Source: Phycisphaeraceae bacterium (GTDB lineage Bacteria > Planctomycetota > Phycisphaerae > Phycisphaerales > Phycisphaeraceae). From it: a stretch of 11,640 nucleotides of DNA. This document shows positions 5,983 to 11,640 of the stretch, one piece after another. Position numbers and translations under genes: made by a program. The notes under the pieces were generated by a model. It searched no databases, was not told the DNA's origin, and saw only the letters and a list, made by a program, of their open reading frames with translations. The stretch covers positions 1 to 11,640 of the forward strand of contig JAJDCV010000120.1 in the NCBI GenBank assembly GCA_029260675.1. The letters run 5' to 3'. Each line of letters opens with the position of its first letter. Position 1 is the stretch's first letter.

Positions 5983-7902
5983 TCAATCACGTCGGCGCGC
6001 GAGCACCGCCGATGCACCCAGGCCCAGCAGCGCGATGCTTGCGGGTTCCGGGATGATCGAGCCGTTGAAATACTGCGAGGCCAGGTTGTAGGAATCGATG
6101 CCGACCATGGACCCGAGTAAACGGCCCGGGCCGTCGTCCGGCGGGATGTGGATGCCGCCGTAGAGCCTTGAGATCCCGGCCTCGTCTGCGGCGTCGTAGT
6201 AGGTAGCCCACTGGAGGGTCAAGGCGGTGACGGGCCCGGCCTCAAACTCCAGGGCATCCACGGAAACGATGTACTCACCCAGCCCGCCGGGGAAGTATTC
6301 GCTGCCGGTCATCGCGGCCATGACCTCGGCGGCGGCGCGGCTGAACGTGCTGTGCCCCGAGACGTACCCGGCGAAGGCGGGTGTGACAAAGGTGCTGCGT
6401 TGATAAGGAAGCCAGTCGATGGCTCGGATCCAGTCGACGCCGCCGATCTGGGTTAATGGGTCCGCGGGTTCACCGGCCCAGGCGAGGATCGCGATCTTTC
6501 CCTCTTCACCGGCCAGGTGCTCGTGGCGCTCGCCGGGCATCGTGGTGGCGGCGGTGATGACCTCGACCAGCCCGGGCTCAAGCGGCAGGCCCTCGGCGTG
6601 GTAGGACGGGTCCAGCGGGTCGGAGCTTTGGCCCTTGCCGCCCATGTAGCGGATCATCGAGATGGGGCGTGCGTAGTCGTAGGCTCCCTTATGGTTCCAG
6701 GCGGCAACGGCCGCGTCGTGGACGGCGCCGTTCATCGCGAAGTACATCTTGACGTCCCATTCCAAATCACTGACGACCGGGCCGACCCCGCCGATGCGTT
6801 TCTGGAACCCGGGGGTGTCCGCGACGTCGTTGGCCAGGACGTTCCAGTGCCCCGGGGGGGTCTCGGAACTTGGCCCGTCGGCCCAGAACTCGGCGATGGA
6901 ACGGCCTAGATCGGCGTGGTTCACCACGTTCGGTGCGTAAGGCAAACCGGTCACGGGGTTGACGGCATAGCCAGTCCCGTCATTGGTCCCCAGGGTGTTG
7001 TTGCCGTAAGCGGCCGGGGAGATATCTTTCATGTTCCCCGTCGTAGGGTCCAGCAGGCTGCTGTAACGGATCACTTCGACGGCGTTCTGTTTGAACAAGG
7101 CATCGCCACCGCCGGCTACATCTCCAAGTTGTGGCGGTGCGCCCAGGTCGTGGTAGACGTCCGCGGGGCTGGCCTTGCTCATGGCGAAGGTGGTGACGTC
7201 GCCCCAGTTCGGCCCGATGAACTCCTGAACGGCCGTGCCGATGACAATCCCGTTCTGCAGGATCAGGTGATCGAACGCCAAAGGTTGCCAGCGGTTAGGG
7301 TCGAACATCGTGGTCCCGGGCAGGTCCTTGACCATCGAGGGGTTCACCGGGAAATACCCGGAGGTGTCGGCGTAGTCGTTCTGCTCATTGGCACCGTCTG
7401 TCTGGCCGTGGCTGATGACGGTCTGTGCGATGCGGTTGCCCAGCGCCGCGGGGGTATTGCCGACGGTCGAGGAGAATGTCTTGTCGTACCCAAGAGCGTC
7501 CATTTTGGCGTCGAACGCGGCCTGCGAGACGGAGGCCCCGGGGCCGGCCTGGAAGCGGTGTTTGAGGATGTTGTACGCGGCGTAACTGATCGCCTCGCTA
7601 CGCGCCGCGGCGACGTCGCCCGCCGAGGCGGACTCTGTGTGCAGGTATTGTGTGGACGTGCCGTCGTAGGCTGACCAGGCGTCGTACATCGCCGACGACA
7701 GGTGAAAGAGGTTGCGTGCGTGGACGGTGGGTCTGGGCGTGTCCAGACGGATGGCGTCCAGCAATTGGTCGTCCCATTGCCGGGCGACGGTGGGTTGGGC
7801 CTGCGCGTTAGATGATCCGAGAACCAGCAGCCCTGCCCCCAGCAGAGCTACAACAATAGAAACACGCCATTGGACGTGTTTGCGGAAAAATGTGGAAACC
7901 AC
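5983..7902 (-). CDS. PAP2/vanadium-dependent haloperoxidase-like protein with PEP-CTERM sorting signal
   Basis: A 639-residue exported protein of the vanadium haloperoxidase/acid phosphatase superfamily. All three vanadate-pocket motifs are present: K-x6-RP (Lys405, Arg412; KGAYDYARP), SGH (515-517) and SR-x5-H (Arg579, His585; SRLYGGIH). The spacings match the ligands of fungal vanadium chloroperoxidase. The N-terminal part (from about 39) has the long helical region VARQWDDQLLDAIRLDTPRP typical of bacterial haloperoxidase homologues. A signal peptide ends near SSNAQAQ (residues 30-36). The C-terminus is a PEP-CTERM signal: PEP (618-620), a hydrophobic stretch and RRRD. It is cleaved by an exosortase, none of which is encoded here. 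I chose the GTG at 7902 because GGGAGG (complement of 7908-7913) sits 5 bases upstream. A GTG at 7965 is possible but has no ribosome site. Halide oxidation versus phosphatase activity cannot be told from sequence. Confidence 0.88.
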   Translation of the reverse strand: MVSTFFRKHVQWRVSIVVALLGAGLLVLGSSNAQAQPTVARQWDDQLLDAIRLDTPRPTVHARNLFHLSSAMYDAWSAYDGTSTQYLHTESASAGDVAAARSEAISYAAYNILKHRFQAGPGASVSQAAFDAKMDALGYDKTFSSTVGNTPAALGNRIAQTVISHGQTDGANEQNDYADTSGYFPVNPSMVKDLPGTTMFDPNRWQPLAFDHLILQNGIVIGTAVQEFIGPNWGDVTTFAMSKASPADVYHDLGAPPQLGDVAGGGDALFKQNAVEVIRYSSLLDPTTGNMKDISPAAYGNNTLGTNDGTGYAVNPVTGLPYAPNVVNHADLGRSIAEFWADGPSSETPPGHWNVLANDVADTPGFQKRIGGVGPVVSDLEWDVKMYFAMNGAVHDAAVAAWNHKGAYDYARPISMIRYMGGKGQSSDPLDPSYHAEGLPLEPGLVEVITAATTMPGERHEHLAGEEGKIAILAWAGEPADPLTQIGGVDWIRAIDWLPYQRSTFVTPAFAGYVSGHSTFSRAAAEVMAAMTGSEYFPGGLGEYIVSVDALEFEAGPVTALTLQWATYYDAADEAGISRLYGGIHIPPDDGPGRLLGSMVGIDSYNLASQYFNGSIIPEPASIALLGLGASAVLARRRD

Positions 7903-7907
7903 CCCAA

Positions 7908-7940
7908 CCTCCCATGTACAGGTGTCTAGGACACCCCTCC
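7908..7940 (-). promoter_or_regulatory. Leader of the haloperoxidase-like gene: ribosome site and 15-base palindrome
   Basis: On the minus strand the order is an upstream GGAGG (complement of 7936-7940), the perfect palindrome GGTGTC-CTA-GACACC (7921-7935), then GGGAGG (complement of 7908-7913) five bases before the GTG start. The upstream GGAGG is followed directly by a GTG-TCC-TAG mini-frame inside the palindrome. The palindrome could be a protein-binding operator or a small mRNA hairpin just 5' of the real ribosome site. Confidence 0.5.
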
Positions 7941-8093
7941 TTTTACGACGTATCCAGTATGTCACAGCAATAGGTGAAAGTCCAGTGTTATTTACGCCTA
8001 TTCACATATCAAACATGATGTTAGGTCTATCAAAACCGCCTAGTTTTACATTGATACCGATACCTTCTTTGCGCCCATATGCACGCAAATGAG

Positions 8094-8099
8094 TATGCT
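8094..8099 (+). promoter_or_regulatory. Possible -10 box TATGCT for the DUF971 gene
   Basis: TATGCT lies 8 bases before the ATG at 8108. No convincing Shine-Dalgarno sequence is present, since the only purine run (AAGAAG, 8102-8107) touches the start codon. A leaderless or nearly leaderless transcript is possible. The surrounding gap 7966-8107 is clearly A+T-richer than the genes on either side and must hold the divergent minus-strand promoter too, which I could not place with confidence. Confidence 0.3.
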
Positions 8100-8107
8100 T
8101 TAAGAAG

Positions 8108-8524
8108 ATGCACGAACCGATCCGGTTTCAACACGCTCCGGGAAACGATGGTGGCGGTGAAAAAGCCCCCAACCCAGGCGTCCTCCCCAAACACATCGAC
8201 CTGAAGAAAGACACCGCCCTGACGATCCACTGGTCAGACGGGCGGGTGTCGATCTACCCGATCGCTTACCTGCGGAAGCTGTCGCCCTCGGCGGAAGCGA
8301 AGGAACTGCGTAAAGAGATGGCACGCAACCCGCTGACGGTGCTGCCTGCCAGCGCGGGGCAGGCCGGGGGAGCCGGGTCATTGACCGCGGAAGCGATCGA
8401 GTTGGTAGGGAATTACGCGGTCCGGCTGCGGTTCTCCGACGGGCACGACACGGGGATTTATTCCTTTGCCTACCTGCGTCAGATCGACCCGAATCAGCCC
8501 GAAAATCGGCCCACAGTGCCCTGA
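8108..8524 (+). CDS. DUF971 (gamma-butyrobetaine hydroxylase N-terminal-like) domain protein
   Basis: A 138-residue cytoplasmic protein built around one DUF971 domain (about 28-126). The first strand pair is ALTIHWSDGRVSIYPIAYLR (37-56). The second half reads VGNYAVRLRFSDGHDTGIYS (100-119) then FAYLR, with the signature SDGH.TGIYS..YLR. This fold occurs alone, at the N-terminus of gamma-butyrobetaine hydroxylases, and fused to Mrp/ApbC-type iron-sulphur carrier proteins. Stand-alone bacterial members have no settled function. After the first YLR, SPSAEA (59-64) stands where many relatives have a CPCA.C cysteine cluster, so this copy is unlikely to bind metal there. Residues 1-27 and 70-90 are probably disordered, rich in Gly, Ala and Pro. 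It is divergent from the haloperoxidase-like gene and is followed by a separate promoter for the phosphate pair. Confidence 0.88.
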   Translation: MHEPIRFQHAPGNDGGGEKAPNPGVLPKHIDLKKDTALTIHWSDGRVSIYPIAYLRKLSPSAEAKELRKEMARNPLTVLPASAGQAGGAGSLTAEAIELVGNYAVRLRFSDGHDTGIYSFAYLRQIDPNQPENRPTVP

Positions 8525-8557
8525 CCGCTTAGCCGACAACGGCACGGGCCGGGGCAT

Positions 8558-8585
8558 TTGACCGGCGCTCGCCAGCGGTTATAAA
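8558..8585 (+). promoter_or_regulatory. Sigma70-type promoter of the phosphate uptake pair
   Basis: TTGACC (8558-8563), a 16-base spacer and TATAAA (8580-8585) make a good promoter ending 30 bases before the ATG at 8616. Transcription would begin near 8592, and the ribosome site AGGAAG (8602-8607) follows. I see no Pho-box-like direct repeat, so phosphate control is not evident. Confidence 0.7.
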
Positions 8586-8615
8586 GGCCGTCCCGCACCT
8601 CAGGAAGAATCCCTT

Positions 8616-9293
8616 ATGCGAACCATATCCAAACTCTTCGGCCAGTCCCCGATCGTCCCGCTGCAGGCCCACATGGACAAGGTCGCGCAGTGTGTGGAGA
8701 AGGTCAAGCAGATGTTCCAGGCCCTGCGCCAGGGGGATCAGGCGGCCATTGAGAAACTCGCGGAAGAGACCTCGGCCCTGGAATACGAGGCCGACCAGAT
8801 CAAGCACGACATCCAGAGCCACCTGCCCAAGCGGATGTTCATGGCGATCGACCGATCGCGGATCCTGGACATTCTGGGGGTGCAGGACAACATCGCTGAC
8901 AAGGCTGAGAACGTCGGCGTGCTGATGACGCTCAAGGCGATGACGCTACCGGACTGGCTGGCGGAAGACTTTAACGCGTTCCTTGAAAAAAACATCGAGG
9001 CGTTCGAGGGGGCGCGCGGGATCATCAATCAGCTCGACGAGTTGCTGGAGACCGGGTTCGGTGGGGGCGAGGCGGAGCGCGTGCTGCGGATGGTTGAAGA
9101 GGTGGCCCACCTCGAACACGAGGTCGACGTGATCCAGCGACAGATGCTCAAGAGCCTGTTCGCCAATGAGAGCGGGCTGTCGACCGGGGACTTCTTCCTG
9201 TGGACCAAGCTGTTCAAGCAGGTCGGCGACCTGTCGAACCTGTCCGAGCGGCTGGCAAACCGGGTCCGCCGGACGCTGGAATTAAAGAAGTAG
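8616..9293 (+). CDS. PhoU-like DUF47 (TIGR00153) phosphate transport accessory protein
   Basis: A 225-residue, almost entirely helical cytoplasmic protein of the DUF47/TIGR00153 family, distantly related to PhoU. Members are usually encoded beside PiT transporters and are thought to modulate them. The family's two acidic helix motifs are visible: ALEYEADQIKHDI (69-81, with the E..AD..K core) and HLEHEVDVIQRQM (165-177, E..VD..). These correspond to the metal-binding E/D-rich motifs of PhoU-type bundles. Other family segments are LPKRMFMAIDRSRILDILGVQD with AENVG, and the C-terminal GDLSNLSERLANRVRRTL. The ribosome site AGGAAG is 8 bases before the ATG. The PiT gene follows after 69 bases in the same direction, so the two are probably one operon. 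Confidence 0.92.
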   Translation: MRTISKLFGQSPIVPLQAHMDKVAQCVEKVKQMFQALRQGDQAAIEKLAEETSALEYEADQIKHDIQSHLPKRMFMAIDRSRILDILGVQDNIADKAENVGVLMTLKAMTLPDWLAEDFNAFLEKNIEAFEGARGIINQLDELLETGFGGGEAERVLRMVEEVAHLEHEVDVIQRQMLKSLFANESGLSTGDFFLWTKLFKQVGDLSNLSERLANRVRRTLELKK

Positions 9294-9362
9294 CCGGCCC
9301 GACTGTTACCCCAATCCCCCACCCGCACACCCACTCAATAAGACAGATGATCCGGAGACCCG

Positions 9363-10868
9363 ATGGGCACTGAAGCGATGATTTTGACCGGGCTGGCGAT
9401 GGCCTTTGGGCTGTACATGGCCTGGAACATCGGCGCCAACGACGTCGCCAACGCGATGGGCACCAGCGTCGGCTCGGGGGCGCTGACGCTTCGTCGTGCG
9501 GTGATCCTGGCGGCGATTATGGAGTTCTGCGGGGCGTTTTTCCTGGGGCCTCACGTCACGGATACCATCCGCAAGGGCATTATCAATCCCGACATATTCA
9601 TCCAGGCCTCAGACGGCGCGCGGATGTTCTGCTTCGCGATGCTGGCGGCGCTGCTGGCGGCCGGGGCGTGGCTGCAGATCGCGTCTTACTTTGGTTGGCC
9701 GGTGTCGACGACCCACTCGATCGTCGGATCGATCGTCGGGGTCGGATGCGTCTTCGGCGGGATCGAAGCGGTGAACTGGTTCGGCGGTGACGGGTTCAAC
9801 GTCTTGACCATCCTGCGGGGCAAGGGCGGGCTTTCGTCGATTGTCGCGAGTTGGGTGGTGTCCCCGTTGATGTCTGGGACGATTGCGTACCTGATCTTCC
9901 GGTTTATCTTGAAGCGGATTTTCTATCGGCCGGACCCGGTGGCGGCGGCGCGGGTCTGGACACCGATCATCGTGTTTGTCGTGATGGTCACGATGATGCT
10001 GGTGCTGTCGTTCAAGGGGCTCAAGCCGTTCTGGAAAGACAACTTCGATCTCAAGCCGACCGACGATTGGCCCCTGGCCATCGGATTGGGTGTTTCGCTG
10101 TTCAGTGGGATCGCCGGGGCGTTGATCTCGCGGCGCATGGCAAGGAAGGTCAAGGCAGACGACCCGGCGCTGGCTCGGCTGCAGGCGGACCTCTACACCG
10201 CGCGGGCGATGAGTAAGGCGCTGATGCACCTTCGCCGTGTTCACAGCACGGCTGTGGGCGAGAGCCAGGAACAGGCGAAGCGTGCGTTGCATGAGGCCGA
10301 GTCCCTCTACCAGCAGGTCCGCGACCGCACACGCGGGAACACCGACAGCCACGTCTACCACAACGTCGAACGCATCTTCGTCTACCTGCAGATCATCAGC
10401 GCTGGCTTCGTCGCGCTGGCGCACGGGTCTAATGACGTCGCCAACGCGATCGCCCCGCTGTCGGCGGTGATCGAGACGGCCAAGAACATGCAGGTCGCAA
10501 CCGAATCGCCCGTGCCGATGTGGGTCCTGGGGATCGGGGGCGTGGGGATCGTCGTGGGGCTGGCGACGTGGGGCTGGCGTGTGATGATGACGGTGGGCAA
10601 ACGGATCACCGAGCTTACGCCGTCGCGGGGGTTCTGTGCCGAGTTTGCCGCTGCGGTGACGATCCTGATCGCGTCGATCTGCAAGCTGCCGATCTCGACG
10701 ACGCACACGCTGGTCGGGGCGGTGCTGGGTGTCGGCCTGGCACGCGGCATCGGTGCGTTGAACCTCAACACGGTCCGGGACATCATCGTCTCGTGGGTCA
10801 TTACCATCCCCGCCGGCGCAGGCCTGGCGATCGTTTTCTTCTACGCGTTACAGATGGCGTTTGGATGA
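9363..10868 (+). CDS. pit: PiT-family inorganic phosphate transporter
   Basis: A 501-residue inner-membrane symporter importing phosphate, usually as a metal-phosphate complex with protons, or with sodium in some members. Both halves of the inverted duplication carry the signature: NIGANDVANAMGTSVGSG (22-39) and GSNDVANAIAPLSAV (355-369). Each half also has the second motif with STTH: GWPVSTTHSIVG (111-122) and LPISTTHTLVG (442-452). About ten hydrophobic helices are visible. The central hydrophilic loop (about 257-335) is long and charged (EAESLYQQVRDRTRGN), as in PitA-type proteins. The start has GGAG (9354-9357) 5 bases upstream. It lies downstream of the DUF47 accessory gene, forming the usual pair. 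Coupling ion cannot be read from sequence. Confidence 0.95.
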   Translation: MGTEAMILTGLAMAFGLYMAWNIGANDVANAMGTSVGSGALTLRRAVILAAIMEFCGAFFLGPHVTDTIRKGIINPDIFIQASDGARMFCFAMLAALLAAGAWLQIASYFGWPVSTTHSIVGSIVGVGCVFGGIEAVNWFGGDGFNVLTILRGKGGLSSIVASWVVSPLMSGTIAYLIFRFILKRIFYRPDPVAAARVWTPIIVFVVMVTMMLVLSFKGLKPFWKDNFDLKPTDDWPLAIGLGVSLFSGIAGALISRRMARKVKADDPALARLQADLYTARAMSKALMHLRRVHSTAVGESQEQAKRALHEAESLYQQVRDRTRGNTDSHVYHNVERIFVYLQIISAGFVALAHGSNDVANAIAPLSAVIETAKNMQVATESPVPMWVLGIGGVGIVVGLATWGWRVMMTVGKRITELTPSRGFCAEFAAAVTILIASICKLPISTTHTLVGAVLGVGLARGIGALNLNTVRDIIVSWVITIPAGAGLAIVFFYALQMAFG

Positions 10869-10871
10869 GTT

Positions 10872-10935
10872 GGGGGAGGGATCGGGGTTTAGGGATCGGG
10901 GATCGGCCAGACCCTGCACCCCAGACCCCAGACCC
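10872..10935. repeat. G-quadruplex-forming motifs on both strands between pit and sixA
   Basis: The plus strand at 10872-10901 has five G-runs of 3-5 bases (loops A, ATC, TTTA, ATC). The minus strand at 10912-10935 has four G-runs (loops TCT, TCT, TGCA), seen here as the C-rich AGACCCC repeats. Each meets the usual G3+N1-7 rule for a quadruplex. The G-rich and C-rich halves are also partly complementary and could form a hairpin instead. The spot starts four bases after the pit stop codon and ends eight bases before the sixA -10 box. Confidence 0.7.
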
Positions 10936-10943
10936 TATTCCGC

Positions 10944-10949
10944 TAAACT
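10944..10949 (+). promoter_or_regulatory. Possible -10 box TAAACT, leaderless start of sixA
   Basis: TAAACT is followed by six bases (ACCCCC) and then the ATG at 10956. No Shine-Dalgarno sequence lies between them; the spacer is pure pyrimidine after the first A. The arrangement matches that of moaC and the PEGA gene. The -35 region is the C-rich repeat, so any -35 contact is weak. Confidence 0.4.
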
Positions 10950-10955
10950 ACCCCC

Positions 10956-11447
10956 ATGCAGCTCTACGTCTTCCGTCACGGGATCGCGGAGCCCGGTGGC
11001 GCGGACACCCTCGACGCGGACCGGCCGTTGTCGCCGATGGGGATCGAGCGCACCCTCGCCGCCGTACAGGGGTTGGCCCGCTTCGCTGATCGGCCTAACG
11101 TCATCCTGACCAGCCCCAAGGACCGGGCACGCCAGACCGCCGGGATCCTCGGCGACGTGTTCGACCTCACGCCACAGATCGTCGCCGTGCTCGCGGAGGG
11201 CTCGCCCGTGGACGTGATCCACATGCTCAGAAACCGCGACGAGCAGAGCGTCCTGATCGTCGGCCACGAACCCACACTCAGCGAGCTCATCGAGTCGCTC
11301 TGCACACAGAAGACGCTGCCGGGGTTTATCGAGTTGAAGAAGGCTTCGTGCGCGTTGATCGACGCCCCACTGCATCCCGAAGATGCGCCGGGGCCTGGGG
11401 TGTTGAAATGGCTGCTGCCGCCGAGGGCACTGCGCGCGATGGCCTAA
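10956..11447 (+). CDS. sixA: SixA-type phosphohistidine phosphatase (histidine phosphatase superfamily)
   Basis: A 163-residue cytoplasmic enzyme of the histidine phosphatase superfamily, closest to SixA, which removes phosphate from histidine in phosphotransfer proteins. The catalytic RHG is at 7-9 in LYVFRHGIAEP, with His8 as the phospho-acceptor. Next comes DADRPLSPMGI (20-30, the D.RPL...G segment typical of SixA). SPKDRARQTA (53-62) supplies the second Arg (57), and VGHEP (102-106) the second catalytic His (104). The C-terminal FIELKKASCALID is the usual strand before the short SixA end. The protein is slightly short but complete. The true substrate in this organism is unknown, and a small-molecule phosphatase role is possible. 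Translation probably starts at ATG 10956 without a ribosome site. Confidence 0.88.
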   Translation: MQLYVFRHGIAEPGGADTLDADRPLSPMGIERTLAAVQGLARFADRPNVILTSPKDRARQTAGILGDVFDLTPQIVAVLAEGSPVDVIHMLRNRDEQSVLIVGHEPTLSELIESLCTQKTLPGFIELKKASCALIDAPLHPEDAPGPGVLKWLLPPRALRAMA

Positions 11448-11448
11448 T

Positions 11449-11465
11449 ACAGCCTGCCGGGCTGT
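11449..11465 (+). terminator. Small stem-loop directly after sixA
   Basis: ACAGCC (11449-11454) and GGCTGT (11460-11465) form a 6-base stem with a 5-base loop, starting two bases after the sixA stop codon. No U-run follows, so this is a weak or factor-dependent terminator at best. Confidence 0.35.
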
Positions 11466-11492
11466 GATGTGAATATGATTAGAATGAGAGGT

Positions 11493-11640
11493 ATGAACCA
11501 GATGGGCCTACAACATCGGCTCAAACGATGTCGAAAGTGTAGTGCCGTCTTCTCCTTACTCGCGGTGGAAGACCGGGATATCCTTCTACTTCCTCAGGTC
11601 AGACGGTGCACGGAATGCGGTGCGTTAAATATAGTGTTGC
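11493..11640 (+). CDS. Small zinc-ribbon protein, N-terminal part (3' end outside window)
   Basis: An open frame of at least 49 codons runs off the window end. It contains two CxxC knuckles 24 residues apart: CRKCSAVF (from residue 13) and CTECGALN (from residue 40). This is the four-cysteine layout of a zinc ribbon that binds one Zn(II). The product is basic before the first knuckle (QHRLKRCRKC). I list the ATG at 11493, but the ATG at 11502 is as likely, since the purine run GAGAGG (11486-11491) is too close to the first and 10 bases from the second. A -10-like TATGAT is at 11474-11479. The sequence is less G+C-rich than the neighbours. No family or function is recognised. Confidence 0.5.
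   Translation, partial: MNQMGLQHRLKRCRKCSAVFSLLAVEDRDILLLPQVRRCTECGALNIVL

Noticed and set aside
6916..7674. 252-residue plus-strand frame inside the haloperoxidase-like gene
   Set aside because: Val/Gly/Arg-rich antisense shadow of a gene with clear catalytic motifs.
9609..10706. 365-residue minus-strand frame opposite pit
   Set aside because: Arg/His/Asp/Pro-rich low-complexity product typical of an antisense frame in a G+C-rich gene; no ribosome site or domain.

Overview
The window is G+C-rich bacterial chromosome with short intergenic gaps. It most likely comes from a member of the Planctomycetota, and Phycisphaerae is my best guess. The grounds are a PEP-CTERM sorting signal on a vanadium-haloperoxidase-like protein, a PEGA-domain lipoprotein, large single-pass proteins ending in a pseudopilin-like Asp/Gly-rich tail, and long dispersed palindromic repeats. 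The placement rests on remembered family distributions; no marker gene for taxonomy is present.

Layout: the 3' end of recX (+) converges on moaC (-). moaC is bracketed by two long imperfect palindromes (218-387 and 898-1074) that share outer arms but have unrelated cores. One lies between the recX and moaC stop codons, the other between the divergent moaC and padR promoters. A three-gene operon follows (1152-5337): a short PadR regulator, then two tandem paralogous membrane proteins of 606 and 646 residues. A structured 118-base gap leads to a PEGA lipoprotein gene (+). It converges, across a strong stem-loop terminator (5917-5948), on a minus-strand gene for a PAP2/vanadium-haloperoxidase homologue carrying a PEP-CTERM tail. 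Divergent from that, across an A+T-richer gap, is a DUF971 gene. Next comes a phosphate-uptake pair, a PhoU-like (DUF47/TIGR00153) protein and a PiT transporter, behind a good sigma70-type promoter. A spacer with G-quadruplex motifs on both strands then precedes a SixA-type histidine phosphatase gene. The window ends inside a small zinc-ribbon gene.

How the genes work together: the PadR regulator probably represses its own operon through a 17-base palindrome over its -10 box. The membrane proteins carry a cytoplasmic N-terminus resembling the HAAS domains often encoded beside PadR genes, so they may be sensors or modulators whose large part faces outward. Their ends are about 85% identical while their middles have diverged, which is the most unusual protein-level feature here. 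The DUF47 and PiT proteins form a standard low-affinity phosphate uptake unit. moaC (molybdopterin synthesis), recX (RecA modulation), DUF971 and sixA are housekeeping-type singletons.

Several genes (moaC, PEGA lipoprotein, sixA, perhaps DUF971) lack a Shine-Dalgarno sequence and have a -10-like box 6-8 bases before the ATG, suggesting leaderless transcripts. I see no CRISPR array, tRNA, rRNA, insertion sequence or recognisable defence system.
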